DNA from: Paragemmobacter ruber | GTDB lineage: Bacteria; Pseudomonadota; Alphaproteobacteria; Rhodobacterales; Rhodobacteraceae | DNA length: 64,000 nucleotides | Assembly (NCBI RefSeq): GCF_009908315.1 | Contig: NZ_JAAATW010000001.1 | Span: 682,001 to 746,000, forward strand | Reading direction: 5' to 3' | Shown: positions 51,301-59,449 of the stretch, piece after piece | Position numbering within the stretch: position 1 is the stretch's first letter | How the letters are laid out: each line of letters starts with the position of its first letter | Notes under the pieces: generated by a model | Seen by the model: only the letters and a program-made list of their open reading frames with translations | Databases searched by the model: none | Told to the model about the DNA's origin: nothing | Made by a program: the position numbers and the translations under genes

Positions 51301-52593
51301 ATGCCAAAGACCATCGCCTTCTTCCCCGAAGCGGCCTTCGGCCCCGCGCTGAACTCTGTCGGCATCGCGCAGGCGGTGCAGGCCTTGGGCCACAAGGCCG
51401 TGTTCCTGTCCGATCCGGGGTTTCTGTCTGTCTACGAAGGCTATGGGTTCGAAGCCCATCCCGTGAACCTGTCCGAACCCATGCCGCCCGAACAGATGGC
51501 CAAGTTCTGGGAGGATTTCATCAACGGCCACATCCCGAACTTCCGCAAATCGCCCTATGACCAGATCGACAATTACGTTCTGGATTGCTGGACCGCGATC
51601 GTGGAAAGCGCGCGCTGGGCGCAAAAGGACCTGCCCGCCGTGCTCGACCGGATCAAGCCCGACATGATCTGCGTGGACAATGTGATCCTGTTCCCGGCAA
51701 TCAAGCAATTCGGCAAACCCTGGGTGCGGATCATCTCCTGTTCCGAGAACGAGATCGAGGATGAGGCAATCCCTCCCCACCTGTCGGGCTGCAAGGCCGC
51801 GGATCACGCCTGCCACGCCGCCTATCGCGCGCGCTTCAACGCCGTGATCAAGCCGCTGCATGACCAGTTCAACGCCTTCCTCGCCGAAAATGGCGAAGCC
51901 GCCTATCCGCTGGGCCAGTTCTTCGAGGCGTCGCCCTTCATGAACCTGCTCCTCTACCCGGAACCGGTGAAATTCACCCGCAGCGAGCCGCTGAACCCCG
52001 CGCAGTTCCAGTATCTGGAGGGCTGCGTCCGCAAGGAAAAACCCTATGAGATGCCCGCCTTCGCCGCCCATGGTGACAAGCCGCTGATCTATGTCTCCTT
52101 CGGCAGCCTTGGCGCGGGCGATACGGACCTGCTCAAGCGCATCATCGCCGCCATCGGCAAGATGCCCTATCGCGCGCTGGTGAACGTGGGCGATTACTTG
52201 GGCGAATACAGCGACCTGCCGCCCAACGTGGTGATCGACAGCTGGTTCCCCCAGCCTTCGGTCATCCCTATGGTGGATGCTGTCATCCATCACGGCGGCA
52301 ACAACAGCTTTACCGAGTGCCTCTATTTCGGAAAGCCTGCGATCATCATGCCCTATGTCTGGGACGGGCATGACAACGCCACCCGCGTCGATGAAACCGG
52401 CCACGGCTTCCACCTGCACCGCTATGACTGGACCGATGCCGACCTTGCCGCGAAACTGCAGGCCTGCCTGACCGACCCCGCCATGAAGGCGCGGCTGGCC
52501 GCCACCTCGGCCCATATGCAATCGCGCAACGGCCAGCAGAAGGCCGCCGCCATCCTTGATCAGATCGTCACAACCGGGGCCTTCCATGCCTGA
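51301..52593 (+). CDS. GT1/MGT-like GT-B protein, paralogue of the 44969 gene
   Basis: A 430-residue protein similar over its whole length to the product of 44969-46267. The donor-site region has DSWFPQPSVIPMV, IHHGGNNSFTECLYFGKPAIIMPY and WDGHDN. The N-terminal loop reads FPEAAFGPALNSVGIAQ, again without the catalytic histidine of classical UGTs. A strong AAAGGAG precedes the ATG, 29 bases after the ATPase stop, and the cupin gene overlaps its end by 8 bases. Encoding a GT-B protein inside an importer operon suggests it acts on the imported compound. Confidence 0.82.
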   Translation: MPKTIAFFPEAAFGPALNSVGIAQAVQALGHKAVFLSDPGFLSVYEGYGFEAHPVNLSEPMPPEQMAKFWEDFINGHIPNFRKSPYDQIDNYVLDCWTAIVESARWAQKDLPAVLDRIKPDMICVDNVILFPAIKQFGKPWVRIISCSENEIEDEAIPPHLSGCKAADHACHAAYRARFNAVIKPLHDQFNAFLAENGEAAYPLGQFFEASPFMNLLLYPEPVKFTRSEPLNPAQFQYLEGCVRKEKPYEMPAFAAHGDKPLIYVSFGSLGAGDTDLLKRIIAAIGKMPYRALVNVGDYLGEYSDLPPNVVIDSWFPQPSVIPMVDAVIHHGGNNSFTECLYFGKPAIIMPYVWDGHDNATRVDETGHGFHLHRYDWTDADLAAKLQACLTDPAMKARLAATSAHMQSRNGQQKAAAILDQIVTTGAFHA

Positions 52594-52948
52594 CAGCCTG
52601 AAATCATCCGCCCCGCATATCCATGGGGCCACCACATTCTCCGATCTTGCCGATTGGGGTGCACAGCCCGATTGCCTTGAAGGCCAATCCCATTCCACCG
52701 GGCGGCTTCTGTTCAAGGGGCCGGGGAACCAGCCCGAATGCGGCATCTGGGTCTGCACCCCGGGCCGCTGGCGCCTGTCCATCCCGCGCGACGAATTCTG
52801 CCATTTCGTCGCCGGGCGGGCCACTTACCGCTCTGACACGGGCGAGGTGATCGAGATCACGCCCGGCACCGCCGTCCTGTTCCCCGCTGGCTGGACCGGC
52901 GAATGCACCGTGCATGACACGATGCGCAACATCTATCTGCTGGCCTGA
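52586..52948 (+). CDS. Cupin-domain protein, DUF861/Cupin_3 type
   Basis: A 120-residue single cupin. The core IPRDEFCHFVAGRATY, then EVIEITPGTAVLFPAGWTGECTVHDT, follows the EutQ/ureidoglycine-aminohydrolase-like pattern, with candidate metal ligands in DEFCHF and the later His. It may be a small isomerase, lyase or binding protein for a pathway intermediate. The ATG at 52586 lies inside the preceding gene's end. A second, similar cupin follows 38 bases later. Confidence 0.83.
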   Translation: MPDSLKSSAPHIHGATTFSDLADWGAQPDCLEGQSHSTGRLLFKGPGNQPECGIWVCTPGRWRLSIPRDEFCHFVAGRATYRSDTGEVIEITPGTAVLFPAGWTGECTVHDTMRNIYLLA

Positions 52949-52986
52949 CCGACCCGGTCACCAGCCCCAACACGGAAAGAAGAACC

Positions 52987-53334
52987 ATGACCGCCACACC
53001 GCTGATGCGCAAACCGCTGGAACAGACGGAACTGAAGGATTGGGGCGTGATCCCCACCATGATCGAAGGCGAAAGCCGCACCTCCGGCCTTGTCATCCAC
53101 AAGGGGCCGGACGGACAATCCGAATGTGGCCTGTGGGTCTGCACGCCGGGCAAATGGGAATGTCACGTCACGCGTGACGAATTCTGCCACTTCCTTCAGG
53201 GCCGCTGCACCTATGTCCACGAAAGCGGCGAGGTGATCGAGATCACGCCCGACACCGCCGCCTTCTTCCCGCAGGACTGGAAGGGGGTCTGCACCGTGCA
53301 TGAGACGATCAAGAAGGTCTACATGATCCGCTGA
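52987..53334 (+). CDS. Cupin-domain protein, DUF861/Cupin_3 type (second copy)
   Basis: A 115-residue paralogue of the preceding cupin: same layout (LKDWGVIPTMIEGES, SECGLWVCTPGKW, TRDEFCHFLQGRCTY, EVIEITPDTAAFFPQDWKG). The two genes probably arose by tandem duplication and may form a hetero-oligomer. GAAAGAAG precedes the ATG. Function is unknown beyond the fold; it lies between the GT1-like gene and the aldehyde dehydrogenase. Confidence 0.84.
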   Translation: MTATPLMRKPLEQTELKDWGVIPTMIEGESRTSGLVIHKGPDGQSECGLWVCTPGKWECHVTRDEFCHFLQGRCTYVHESGEVIEITPDTAAFFPQDWKGVCTVHETIKKVYMIR

Positions 53335-53373
53335 CGCCCCACCTTCCGTCACAATACCAAGGACCGCCGGACG

Positions 53374-54882
53374 ATGCCCTTCGACCTGAACCAGCCCTGT
53401 CACTTCCTGCAGGGCGGCTACATGCCCCTGTCCGGGCCACCCCGCCCGGTGATCGACCCCGCCACGCTGGCCACCGTCGGCCAGATCGCCGACAGCACGG
53501 GGGCCGAGATCGACCAGGCGCTCGCCGCCGCGACGGCGGCGCAGCGCCACTGGGCGCGGCTTGATGCCAAGACCCGCGCCACGGCGCTGCACCGCGTGGC
53601 CGCCCGGATCGAGGCGACCGACATGCGCTTTTGTGCCGAAACCATGTCGCGCGAGATGGGCAAACCCTACCCCGAAGCCATCGGCGAGGTCGCCAACTGC
53701 GCGGGCGCCTTCCGCTATTTTGCCGAGATGGCCCGTGATGACGGGGGCAAGGTCGCAGGCACCACACAGGCGGGGTCCTTCCAGTTCGCGCGGTATGAAC
53801 CCTTGGGACTGTCCGTCCACATCATGCCGTTCAACTTCCCCATCCTTCTGATGTGCTGGACGGTGGCCGCCTCGCTTGCCGCCGGAAATGGCTGCATCAT
53901 CAAGCCCGCGCCTGCCACCACCCTATCCACGCTCATCTTCATGGAGGTGTTCGCCGACCTGCCCCGCGGCCTTGTCGCCTGCCTGCCCGGCGGGGCGGAT
54001 TGCGCGCAGGCGCTGATCAAGTCGCCCCGCACCCATGCCGTGGCCTTCACCGGATCGATCGCCGCCGCGCGCCACGTGGCCATGGCGGCAGCGGGCGAGA
54101 TGAAACCGGCCGTGATCGAGGCCGGGGGATCGGACCCGATGATCATTACGCGCCATGCCCCCCTCGACGTGGCCGCTGCCGGCGCCGTGACGGCCGCCTT
54201 CCACATGTCGGGGCAGGTCTGCACCTCGGCCGAGCGGTTCTTTGTCGAAGACGCGATCCATGACGATTTCGTTGCCCGCTTCGCGCGGGAAACCGCGCGT
54301 CTGCGCATCGGCCATGGCCTGAGCCGGGCCGAGATCGGGCCGCTCGTTTCAGAGGCGGCAAGGGACAAGGTCATCCGTCTGGTGGAAGACGCCCGCGCCA
54401 AGGGCGCCACCGTCATCACCGGGGGCCGCATCCCGCCCGACCAGCCCGTGGGTTGGTTCTACGAACCCACGATCCTGACGGGCTGCACCCCCGACATGGA
54501 TATCCTGCGCGAGGAATGTTTCGGCCCCGTCGCCGCCATCTGCCGCGTGCCGGATTTCGACACGGCCATCACGATGGCGAACGCGTCGGATTTCGGCCTT
54601 GGCGCGTCGATCTTCACCACCGCGCTGGACGAGGCGATGGACGCCGCCGAACGGCTGGAGGCGGGGATGGTCTGGGTCAACAACCCGCTGATCGACAATG
54701 ACGCCCTGCCCTTCGGCGGGTGGAAGAAATCCGGGATCGGGCGCGAGCTGTCGCGCCTCGGGCTGGACACGTTCCGCCGATCCAAGATGGTGGTCATCGA
54801 CCACAAACCCACGATCCAGGGGTGGTGGTACCCCTATCCCGACGACTGGTTCCACGATTCCGTCGGGCGCAGCCATGTCTGA
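53374..54882 (+). CDS. NAD(P)-dependent aldehyde dehydrogenase
   Basis: A 502-residue ALDH of the succinate-semialdehyde/aminobutyraldehyde group. The oxyanion asparagine is in MPFNFP, the general base is Glu249 (IEAGGSD) and the nucleophile Cys283 (GQVCTSAE); GWKKSGIGRE near the C-terminus is typical. It oxidises an aldehyde to an acid, as expected at the end of amine breakdown, though no amine oxidase or transaminase is seen nearby. AAGGA lies 10 bases before the ATG; an ATG at 53422 is possible. It is the last gene of the unit. Confidence 0.9.
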   Translation: MPFDLNQPCHFLQGGYMPLSGPPRPVIDPATLATVGQIADSTGAEIDQALAAATAAQRHWARLDAKTRATALHRVAARIEATDMRFCAETMSREMGKPYPEAIGEVANCAGAFRYFAEMARDDGGKVAGTTQAGSFQFARYEPLGLSVHIMPFNFPILLMCWTVAASLAAGNGCIIKPAPATTLSTLIFMEVFADLPRGLVACLPGGADCAQALIKSPRTHAVAFTGSIAAARHVAMAAAGEMKPAVIEAGGSDPMIITRHAPLDVAAAGAVTAAFHMSGQVCTSAERFFVEDAIHDDFVARFARETARLRIGHGLSRAEIGPLVSEAARDKVIRLVEDARAKGATVITGGRIPPDQPVGWFYEPTILTGCTPDMDILREECFGPVAAICRVPDFDTAITMANASDFGLGASIFTTALDEAMDAAERLEAGMVWVNNPLIDNDALPFGGWKKSGIGRELSRLGLDTFRRSKMVVIDHKPTIQGWWYPYPDDWFHDSVGRSHV

Positions 54883-54888
54883 ATGGCG

Positions 54889-54914
54889 GCGGGGGGGCGC
54901 AAGCGCCCCCCCGC
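54889..54914. terminator. G-run hairpin between convergent aldehyde dehydrogenase and ettA
   Basis: GCGGGGGGGCGC pairs perfectly with GCGCCCCCCCGC around an AA loop, giving a 12-bp stem 6 bases after the dehydrogenase stop and 19 from the ettA stop. No T-run follows, but place and strength suit a two-way terminator. The right arm is followed by ACCCCCCC, as at 48488. Confidence 0.6.
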
Positions 54915-54933
54915 ACCCCCCCGGCCCTTCGGA

Positions 54934-56589
54934 TCAGCGGGTGAACTTCTTGTACTTCACCCGCTTCGGCTCTACCGAATCCGGGCCGAGGCGGCGGATC
55001 TTGTCTTCCTCGTAATCTTGGAAATTGCCTTCGAACCATTCCACATGGGCATCGCCTTCGAAGGCGAGGATATGGGTGCAAAGCCGGTCAAGGAAGAAAC
55101 GGTCGTGGCTGATGATCACCGCGCAGCCCGCGAATTCCTCGATCGCCGCTTCCAGCGCCTGCAGCGTTTCCACGTCCAGATCGTTGGTCGGTTCGTCCAG
55201 CAGCAGGACGTTGCCGCCGGATTTCAAGAGCTTGGCCATATGCACCCGGTTGCGCTCCCCGCCCGACAGGATGCCCACCTTCTTCTGCTGGTCTGATCCC
55301 TTGAAGTTGAAAGAGGAACAATAAGCGCGAGAGTTCACCTCGGCATCGCCCAGAACCACGATATCCAGCGCGTCGGTGATCTCTTCCCAGACGTTCTTGT
55401 TGGGGTCCAGCGCATCGCGCGACTGGTCCACATAGGACAGCTGCACCGTATCGCCCAGCGTGATCGTCCCGCTGTCGGGCTTTTCCTGCCCGGTGATCAT
55501 CTTCATCAGCGTGGATTTCCCCGCGCCGTTCGGCCCGATCACGCCCACGATCCCGCCGGGGGGCAACGAGAAGCTGAGGTTCTCGATCAGCTGCTTGTCG
55601 CCCATCGCCTTGGACACGTTCTCGAACTCGATGACCTTCGATCCAAGGCGCGGACCGTGCGGGATGATGATCTGGGCCTTGCCCACCAGTTCCTTGACCG
55701 ATTCATCCGCCATCTTCTCATAGGCCTGGATACGGGCCTTGGATTTGGCCTGCCGCGCCTTGGCGCCCGCGCGGATCCATTCCAGTTCCTTTTCCAGAAC
55801 CTTCTGCTTGGCCTTGTCCTCGCGCGCTTCCTGCGCCAACCGCTTGGCCTTGGCATCCAGCCACGACGAATAGTTGCCCTCATGCGGGATGCCGCGCCCG
55901 CGTTCCAGTTCCAGGATCCAGGTCGTGATGTCGTCCAGGAAATAGCGGTCGTGGGTGACCGTCAGGATCGTGCCCTTGTATTCGATCAGGTGCTTTTGCA
56001 GCCAGGCGATGGTTTCGGCATCAAGGTGGTTCGTCGGTTCGTCGAGCAGCAGCATGTCGGGCGCCTCAAGCAGCAGCTTGCACAGCGCCACGCGGCGGCG
56101 TTCCCCGCCCGACAGGGTTTCGACATTCGCATCATCGGGCGGGCAGCGGAGCGCCTCCATCGCGACGTCGATCTGGCTGTCGAGATCCCAGAGGTTTTCG
56201 GCGTCGATCTCATCCTGCAGACGGGCCATCTCTTCGGCGGTCTCGTCCGAATAGTTCATGGCCAGTTCGTTGTAGCGGTCGAGCTTGGCCTGCTTTTCGG
56301 CAACCCCCAGCTTGACGTTCTCGCGCACGGTCAGGTTCGGGTCGAGGTGCGGCTCCTGCGGCAGATAGCCGACCTTGGCGCCTTTGGCGGCCCAAGCCTC
56401 ACCCTGAAAATCCTTGTCCCAGCCGGCCATCACGCGCAGCAGAGTAGATTTCCCCGCCCCGTTCACCCCAACCACGCCGATCTTGACGCCGGGCAGAAAG
56501 TTCAGGCGGATGTTTTCAAACACCTTCTTGCCGCCGGGATAGGTCTTTGACACGCCATCCATGTGATAGACGTATTGATACGAGGCCAT
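54934..56589 (-). CDS. ettA: Energy-dependent translational throttle protein EttA (ABC-F)
   Basis: A 551-residue cytoplasmic ABC-F ATPase, close to the 555 of E. coli EttA. It binds the ribosomal E site and gates the first elongation steps by energy state. Two ATPase domains are seen, Walker A GVNGAGKST near 40 and GPNGAGKST near 350, with LSGGERRR and LSGGERNR signatures, and between them a charged helical linker (about 240-320) that contacts the P-site tRNA. There are no membrane segments. AGGAG lies 8 bases before the ATG at 56589; the frame upstream is not homologous. Confidence 0.95.
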   Translation of the reverse strand: MASYQYVYHMDGVSKTYPGGKKVFENIRLNFLPGVKIGVVGVNGAGKSTLLRVMAGWDKDFQGEAWAAKGAKVGYLPQEPHLDPNLTVRENVKLGVAEKQAKLDRYNELAMNYSDETAEEMARLQDEIDAENLWDLDSQIDVAMEALRCPPDDANVETLSGGERRRVALCKLLLEAPDMLLLDEPTNHLDAETIAWLQKHLIEYKGTILTVTHDRYFLDDITTWILELERGRGIPHEGNYSSWLDAKAKRLAQEAREDKAKQKVLEKELEWIRAGAKARQAKSKARIQAYEKMADESVKELVGKAQIIIPHGPRLGSKVIEFENVSKAMGDKQLIENLSFSLPPGGIVGVIGPNGAGKSTLMKMITGQEKPDSGTITLGDTVQLSYVDQSRDALDPNKNVWEEITDALDIVVLGDAEVNSRAYCSSFNFKGSDQQKKVGILSGGERNRVHMAKLLKSGGNVLLLDEPTNDLDVETLQALEAAIEEFAGCAVIISHDRFFLDRLCTHILAFEGDAHVEWFEGNFQDYEEDKIRRLGPDSVEPKRVKYKKFTR

Positions 56590-56718
56590 CGTGCCGCTCC
56601 TGCGTGAATCCTTGGGAATGTTGGGGGGACATGTAGCGATAATGCTGGACAGTGGCAACGTGAGGTGATTGGGGCGGAAGGGATTGGGCAGTTGCCCGGA
56701 TTTGCAGCGGAGGGCGGC

Positions 56719-57315
56719 GTGCGGGCAGGTTTCCCCGTGGCGCGGAAGGGCATGGTGATCGGGCTTCTGGGCGGCAGCTTCGATCCCGCGCATGGCGGAC
56801 ACGCCCATATCACGCGCGAGGCGCTCAAGCGGATGGGGCTTGACCGTGTCTGGTGGCTTGTCAGCCCCGGCAACCCGCTCAAGGTGCAGGGACCGGCCCC
56901 GCTGCCCGACCGCATGGCGCGGGCCCGGGCCGTGATGCGCGATCCCCGGGTGGTGGTCAGTGATCTGGAGGCACGGCTCGGCACCCGCTTCACGGCGGAA
57001 ACGCTCACGCGGTTGCGGGCGATCTATCCCGGCGTGCGCTTCGTCTGGCTGATGGGGGCCGACAACCTCGGTCAGTTCCACCGCTGGGAACGGTGGGAGG
57101 ATATCCTGCGCATGGTCCCCGTCGGCGTGCTGGCACGGCCCGGCTGGGGCGTGCGCGCGCGCATGTCCAAGGCCGCCCGCATCTACGGCGGCGATCTGGT
57201 GGATCGCGGCGAAGTGCTGCGCAGCAAGCGCGCCCCCGCATGGTGTTTCGTGAACCTGCCCATGGATTCGTCTTCCTCCACCGCGATCCGGGCGCGCGGG
57301 GAATGGCGGCGCTGA
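56719..57315 (+). CDS. nadD: Nicotinate-nucleotide adenylyltransferase
   Basis: A 198-residue enzyme forming deamido-NAD from nicotinate mononucleotide and ATP. The nucleotidyltransferase motif [11 protein letters not shown] is at about 16-26, [11 protein letters not shown] follows, and the C-terminal [11 protein letters not shown] is the ISSTxIR-like motif. I chose the GTG at 56719 because GGAGGG is 4 bases upstream and the extra residues (GFPVARKGM) are common in related NadD proteins; the ATG at 56752 is an alternative. The next gene starts 88 bases later on the same strand. Confidence 0.92.
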   Translation: MRAGFPVARKGMVIGLLGGSFDPAHGGHAHITREALKRMGLDRVWWLVSPGNPLKVQGPAPLPDRMARARAVMRDPRVVVSDLEARLGTRFTAETLTRLRAIYPGVRFVWLMGADNLGQFHRWERWEDILRMVPVGVLARPGWGVRARMSKAARIYGGDLVDRGEVLRSKRAPAWCFVNLPMDSSSSTAIRARGEWRR

Positions 57316-57403
57316 TGTCTCCCTGATGCGGCGCGGCGTTTCTTCCGCTTGCCGCAGGGGCAAGGCTTTGGCTAGGGTTTGCCCCGCAACATCGGGGGGT
57401 GGA

Positions 57404-58879
57404 ATGGTATCGCGACGGTTCGTTCTTGGGGGCGTTCTCGCCGGTCTGGCATCACCCGGTCTGGCCGAGGGCCTGCTGCGCAGCCCCCGTCCGATGCCCC
57501 GCCCCTCGGGCCAGACCACGCTCTCCACCTCTGGCCCCGAACCGGGCGCGTTGATCGAGGCAGCGGGTCTGGGCGGCGTGGTGGGCTACGCCGTCGCCGA
57601 TGCCCGCAGCGGCCAGCTGCTCGAGGCGGTCGCAGAGCGCGAGGCGCTGCCACCCGCCAGCACGGCCAAGGCCATCACCGCCCTCTACGGGCTTGAAAAA
57701 CTGGGAACGGGCCACCGCTTCACCACCCGCATCCTCGTGACCGGCCCGGTCCAGGGCGGGCGGGTGAACGGCGATCTCATCCTCCTTGGCTCTGGCGACC
57801 CGGAGCTTGACACCGACCGTATGGGTGACCTCGCCGCGCAACTGGCGGCGACTGGCATCCGTGGCATATCGGGCCGGTTCCTGATCCACGATTCCGCCTT
57901 GCCCGCCATCAGTGCAATCACCTCGGACCAGCCGGATCATGTGGGCTACAACCCGGCGATTTCGGGCCTGAACCTCAACTACAACCGCGTGCATTTCGAA
58001 TGGAAGCGCGCGCAGGGCGGCTGGGGCGTGGCCATGGATGCGCGCGGCGAACGCTTCGCCCCCCCGGTCCGCATGGCCCGGATGGAAGTGGTGAAACGGC
58101 AATCGCCCCTCTTCACCTGGCGCGAACGCGCCGGGGCCGAGGAATGGACCGTCGCCAGCGAAGCCTTGGGCAAGGGCGGCAGCCGTTGGCTGCCCGTGCG
58201 CAACCCCGGTGCCTATGCGGGAGAGGTGTTCCAATCCCTCGCTCGCGCGCAGGGGATCGACCTGCCCGATCCCGCCCGCACCCCCCGCCTGCCGCAAGGG
58301 GCGCAGGTCGTCGCGCAACTGACGGGCGATCCCTTCCCCGATGTGCTGCGCCGCATGCTGCGCTGGTCCACCAACCTGACGGCCGAGGTGGTGGGCCTCA
58401 CCGCCTCTGGTGCCGGGGGCCTCCGCGCCTCTGGGGATGCGATGTCGGATTGGGTCCGCGCCCGGCTTGGCGCAGACGGGCGCTTTGTCGATCATTCCGG
58501 TCTGGGCGGCAACAGCCGGATCAGCCCGGCTGAAATGGTGCGTGCGCTGGTCGCGGCGCAGGCCACGCCCGCAGGCAGCGCGCTGAAGCCAGTCCTGCGC
58601 GACATCGGCATGCGCAACGGCGATGGCGAGGAAATCGAAAGCCCCGTCACCGTGATCGGCAAGACCGGGACGCTGAACTTCGTCTCGTCGCTGGTGGGCT
58701 ATGTGCAACCGCCATCAGGGCGCGAACTGGCCTTTGCCATCTTCTGCGCCGATGCGGCGCGGCGCGACCGCCTGTCGGTCGCCGAACGCGAAGAACCGCA
58801 GGGCGGCAAGGCCTGGACCCGCCGCGCCCGCCGCCTGCAAGGCCAGCTCATCGCACGCTGGGCCGGGCTTTACGCCTGA
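57404..58879 (+). CDS. dacB: D-alanyl-D-alanine carboxypeptidase/endopeptidase, PBP4 family
   Basis: A 491-residue periplasmic S13 peptidase acting on peptidoglycan peptides. The N-terminus SRRFVLGG followed by a hydrophobic stretch and PGLA looks like a twin-arginine signal, unusual but not unknown for this family. Catalytic motifs are STAK at 86-89, STN in RWSTNLTAEVV and KTG in GKTGTLN. GGGGGGTGGA precedes the ATG at 57404. It lies downstream of nadD on the same strand and ends 10 bases from the convergent TerB-like gene. Confidence 0.92.
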   Translation: MVSRRFVLGGVLAGLASPGLAEGLLRSPRPMPRPSGQTTLSTSGPEPGALIEAAGLGGVVGYAVADARSGQLLEAVAEREALPPASTAKAITALYGLEKLGTGHRFTTRILVTGPVQGGRVNGDLILLGSGDPELDTDRMGDLAAQLAATGIRGISGRFLIHDSALPAISAITSDQPDHVGYNPAISGLNLNYNRVHFEWKRAQGGWGVAMDARGERFAPPVRMARMEVVKRQSPLFTWRERAGAEEWTVASEALGKGGSRWLPVRNPGAYAGEVFQSLARAQGIDLPDPARTPRLPQGAQVVAQLTGDPFPDVLRRMLRWSTNLTAEVVGLTASGAGGLRASGDAMSDWVRARLGADGRFVDHSGLGGNSRISPAEMVRALVAAQATPAGSALKPVLRDIGMRNGDGEEIESPVTVIGKTGTLNFVSSLVGYVQPPSGRELAFAIFCADAARRDRLSVAEREEPQGGKAWTRRARRLQGQLIARWAGLYA

Positions 58880-58889
58880 CAGGCGCGGC

Positions 58890-59309
58890 TCAGGGCTTCA
58901 TATGGCGCACCCTCGCGCCCCATTCGATGGCGGCGGCGTGCAGGCGGTCCACCTTCAACTCTTCCCGCACCTCTTCCAGCATCCGCAACTCCACCTCGTT
59001 GTGCTGGCCATCCGATGTCACCACATCGCAGGCCAGCGCATAGGCCGTCTCGTTCAGCCGTTCGGGCAACGCCTCGCGGATCAGGCCGAACAGCGCGTCA
59101 AGCCCATCCTCCTCTTCGAACAGGTCAAAGACGATCTGGCTGATGCGGCGGATGCGGTCGGTGTCGTAATCGGCAAAGACCGGCATATGGTTCACCATGC
59201 GCTGGATCGCCACCAGTTCGGCCATGCGCATGTTCTGGTCGGATGCCGAACAGGCCACCATGACGGCGATCAGCGCGTCCTGCGGCGACATGGGGGCGGT
59301 ATCGGACAT
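58890..59309 (-). CDS. TerB-like (TerB superfamily) protein
   Basis: A 139-residue all-helical protein resembling the tellurite-resistance TerB fold, with two similar helical halves and acidic loops (SASDQNMRMAEL, TSDGQHNEVEL) that bind metal in relatives. No other ter genes are present, so tellurite resistance should not be assumed. Diverges from lysK. Confidence 0.8.
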   Translation of the reverse strand: MSDTAPMSPQDALIAVMVACSASDQNMRMAELVAIQRMVNHMPVFADYDTDRIRRISQIVFDLFEEEDGLDALFGLIREALPERLNETAYALACDVVTSDGQHNEVELRMLEEVREELKVDRLHAAAIEWGARVRHMKP

Positions 59310-59366
59310 TCCAAAGCATCCTTGATGTTCGCAGCCCGCATCCCGGGCCTATCTTGTCGCACATTA

Positions 59367-59395
59367 TTGACGTGATGCAGGGGCGGCAATAGAGG
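59367..59395 (+). promoter_or_regulatory. Possible lysK promoter
   Basis: TTGACG and TAGAGG are 17 bases apart, ending 54 bases before the lysK start. The -35 box is good, the -10 box weak. Confidence 0.35.
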
Positions 59396-59449
59396 ACGGG
59401 GGTTTGCGGGGGCATGGGGCCCCGGGCAGATGCCAAAGGATGTGAAGCC

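Noticed and set aside
56590-57528. Upstream extension of the ettA frame
   Set aside because: It is antisense to nadD and part of dacB; EttA homology and a strong AGGAG mark the start at 56589.
58890-59309. Tellurite resistance locus
   Set aside because: Only a lone TerB-like gene is present; no terC, terD or terZ partners are nearby.
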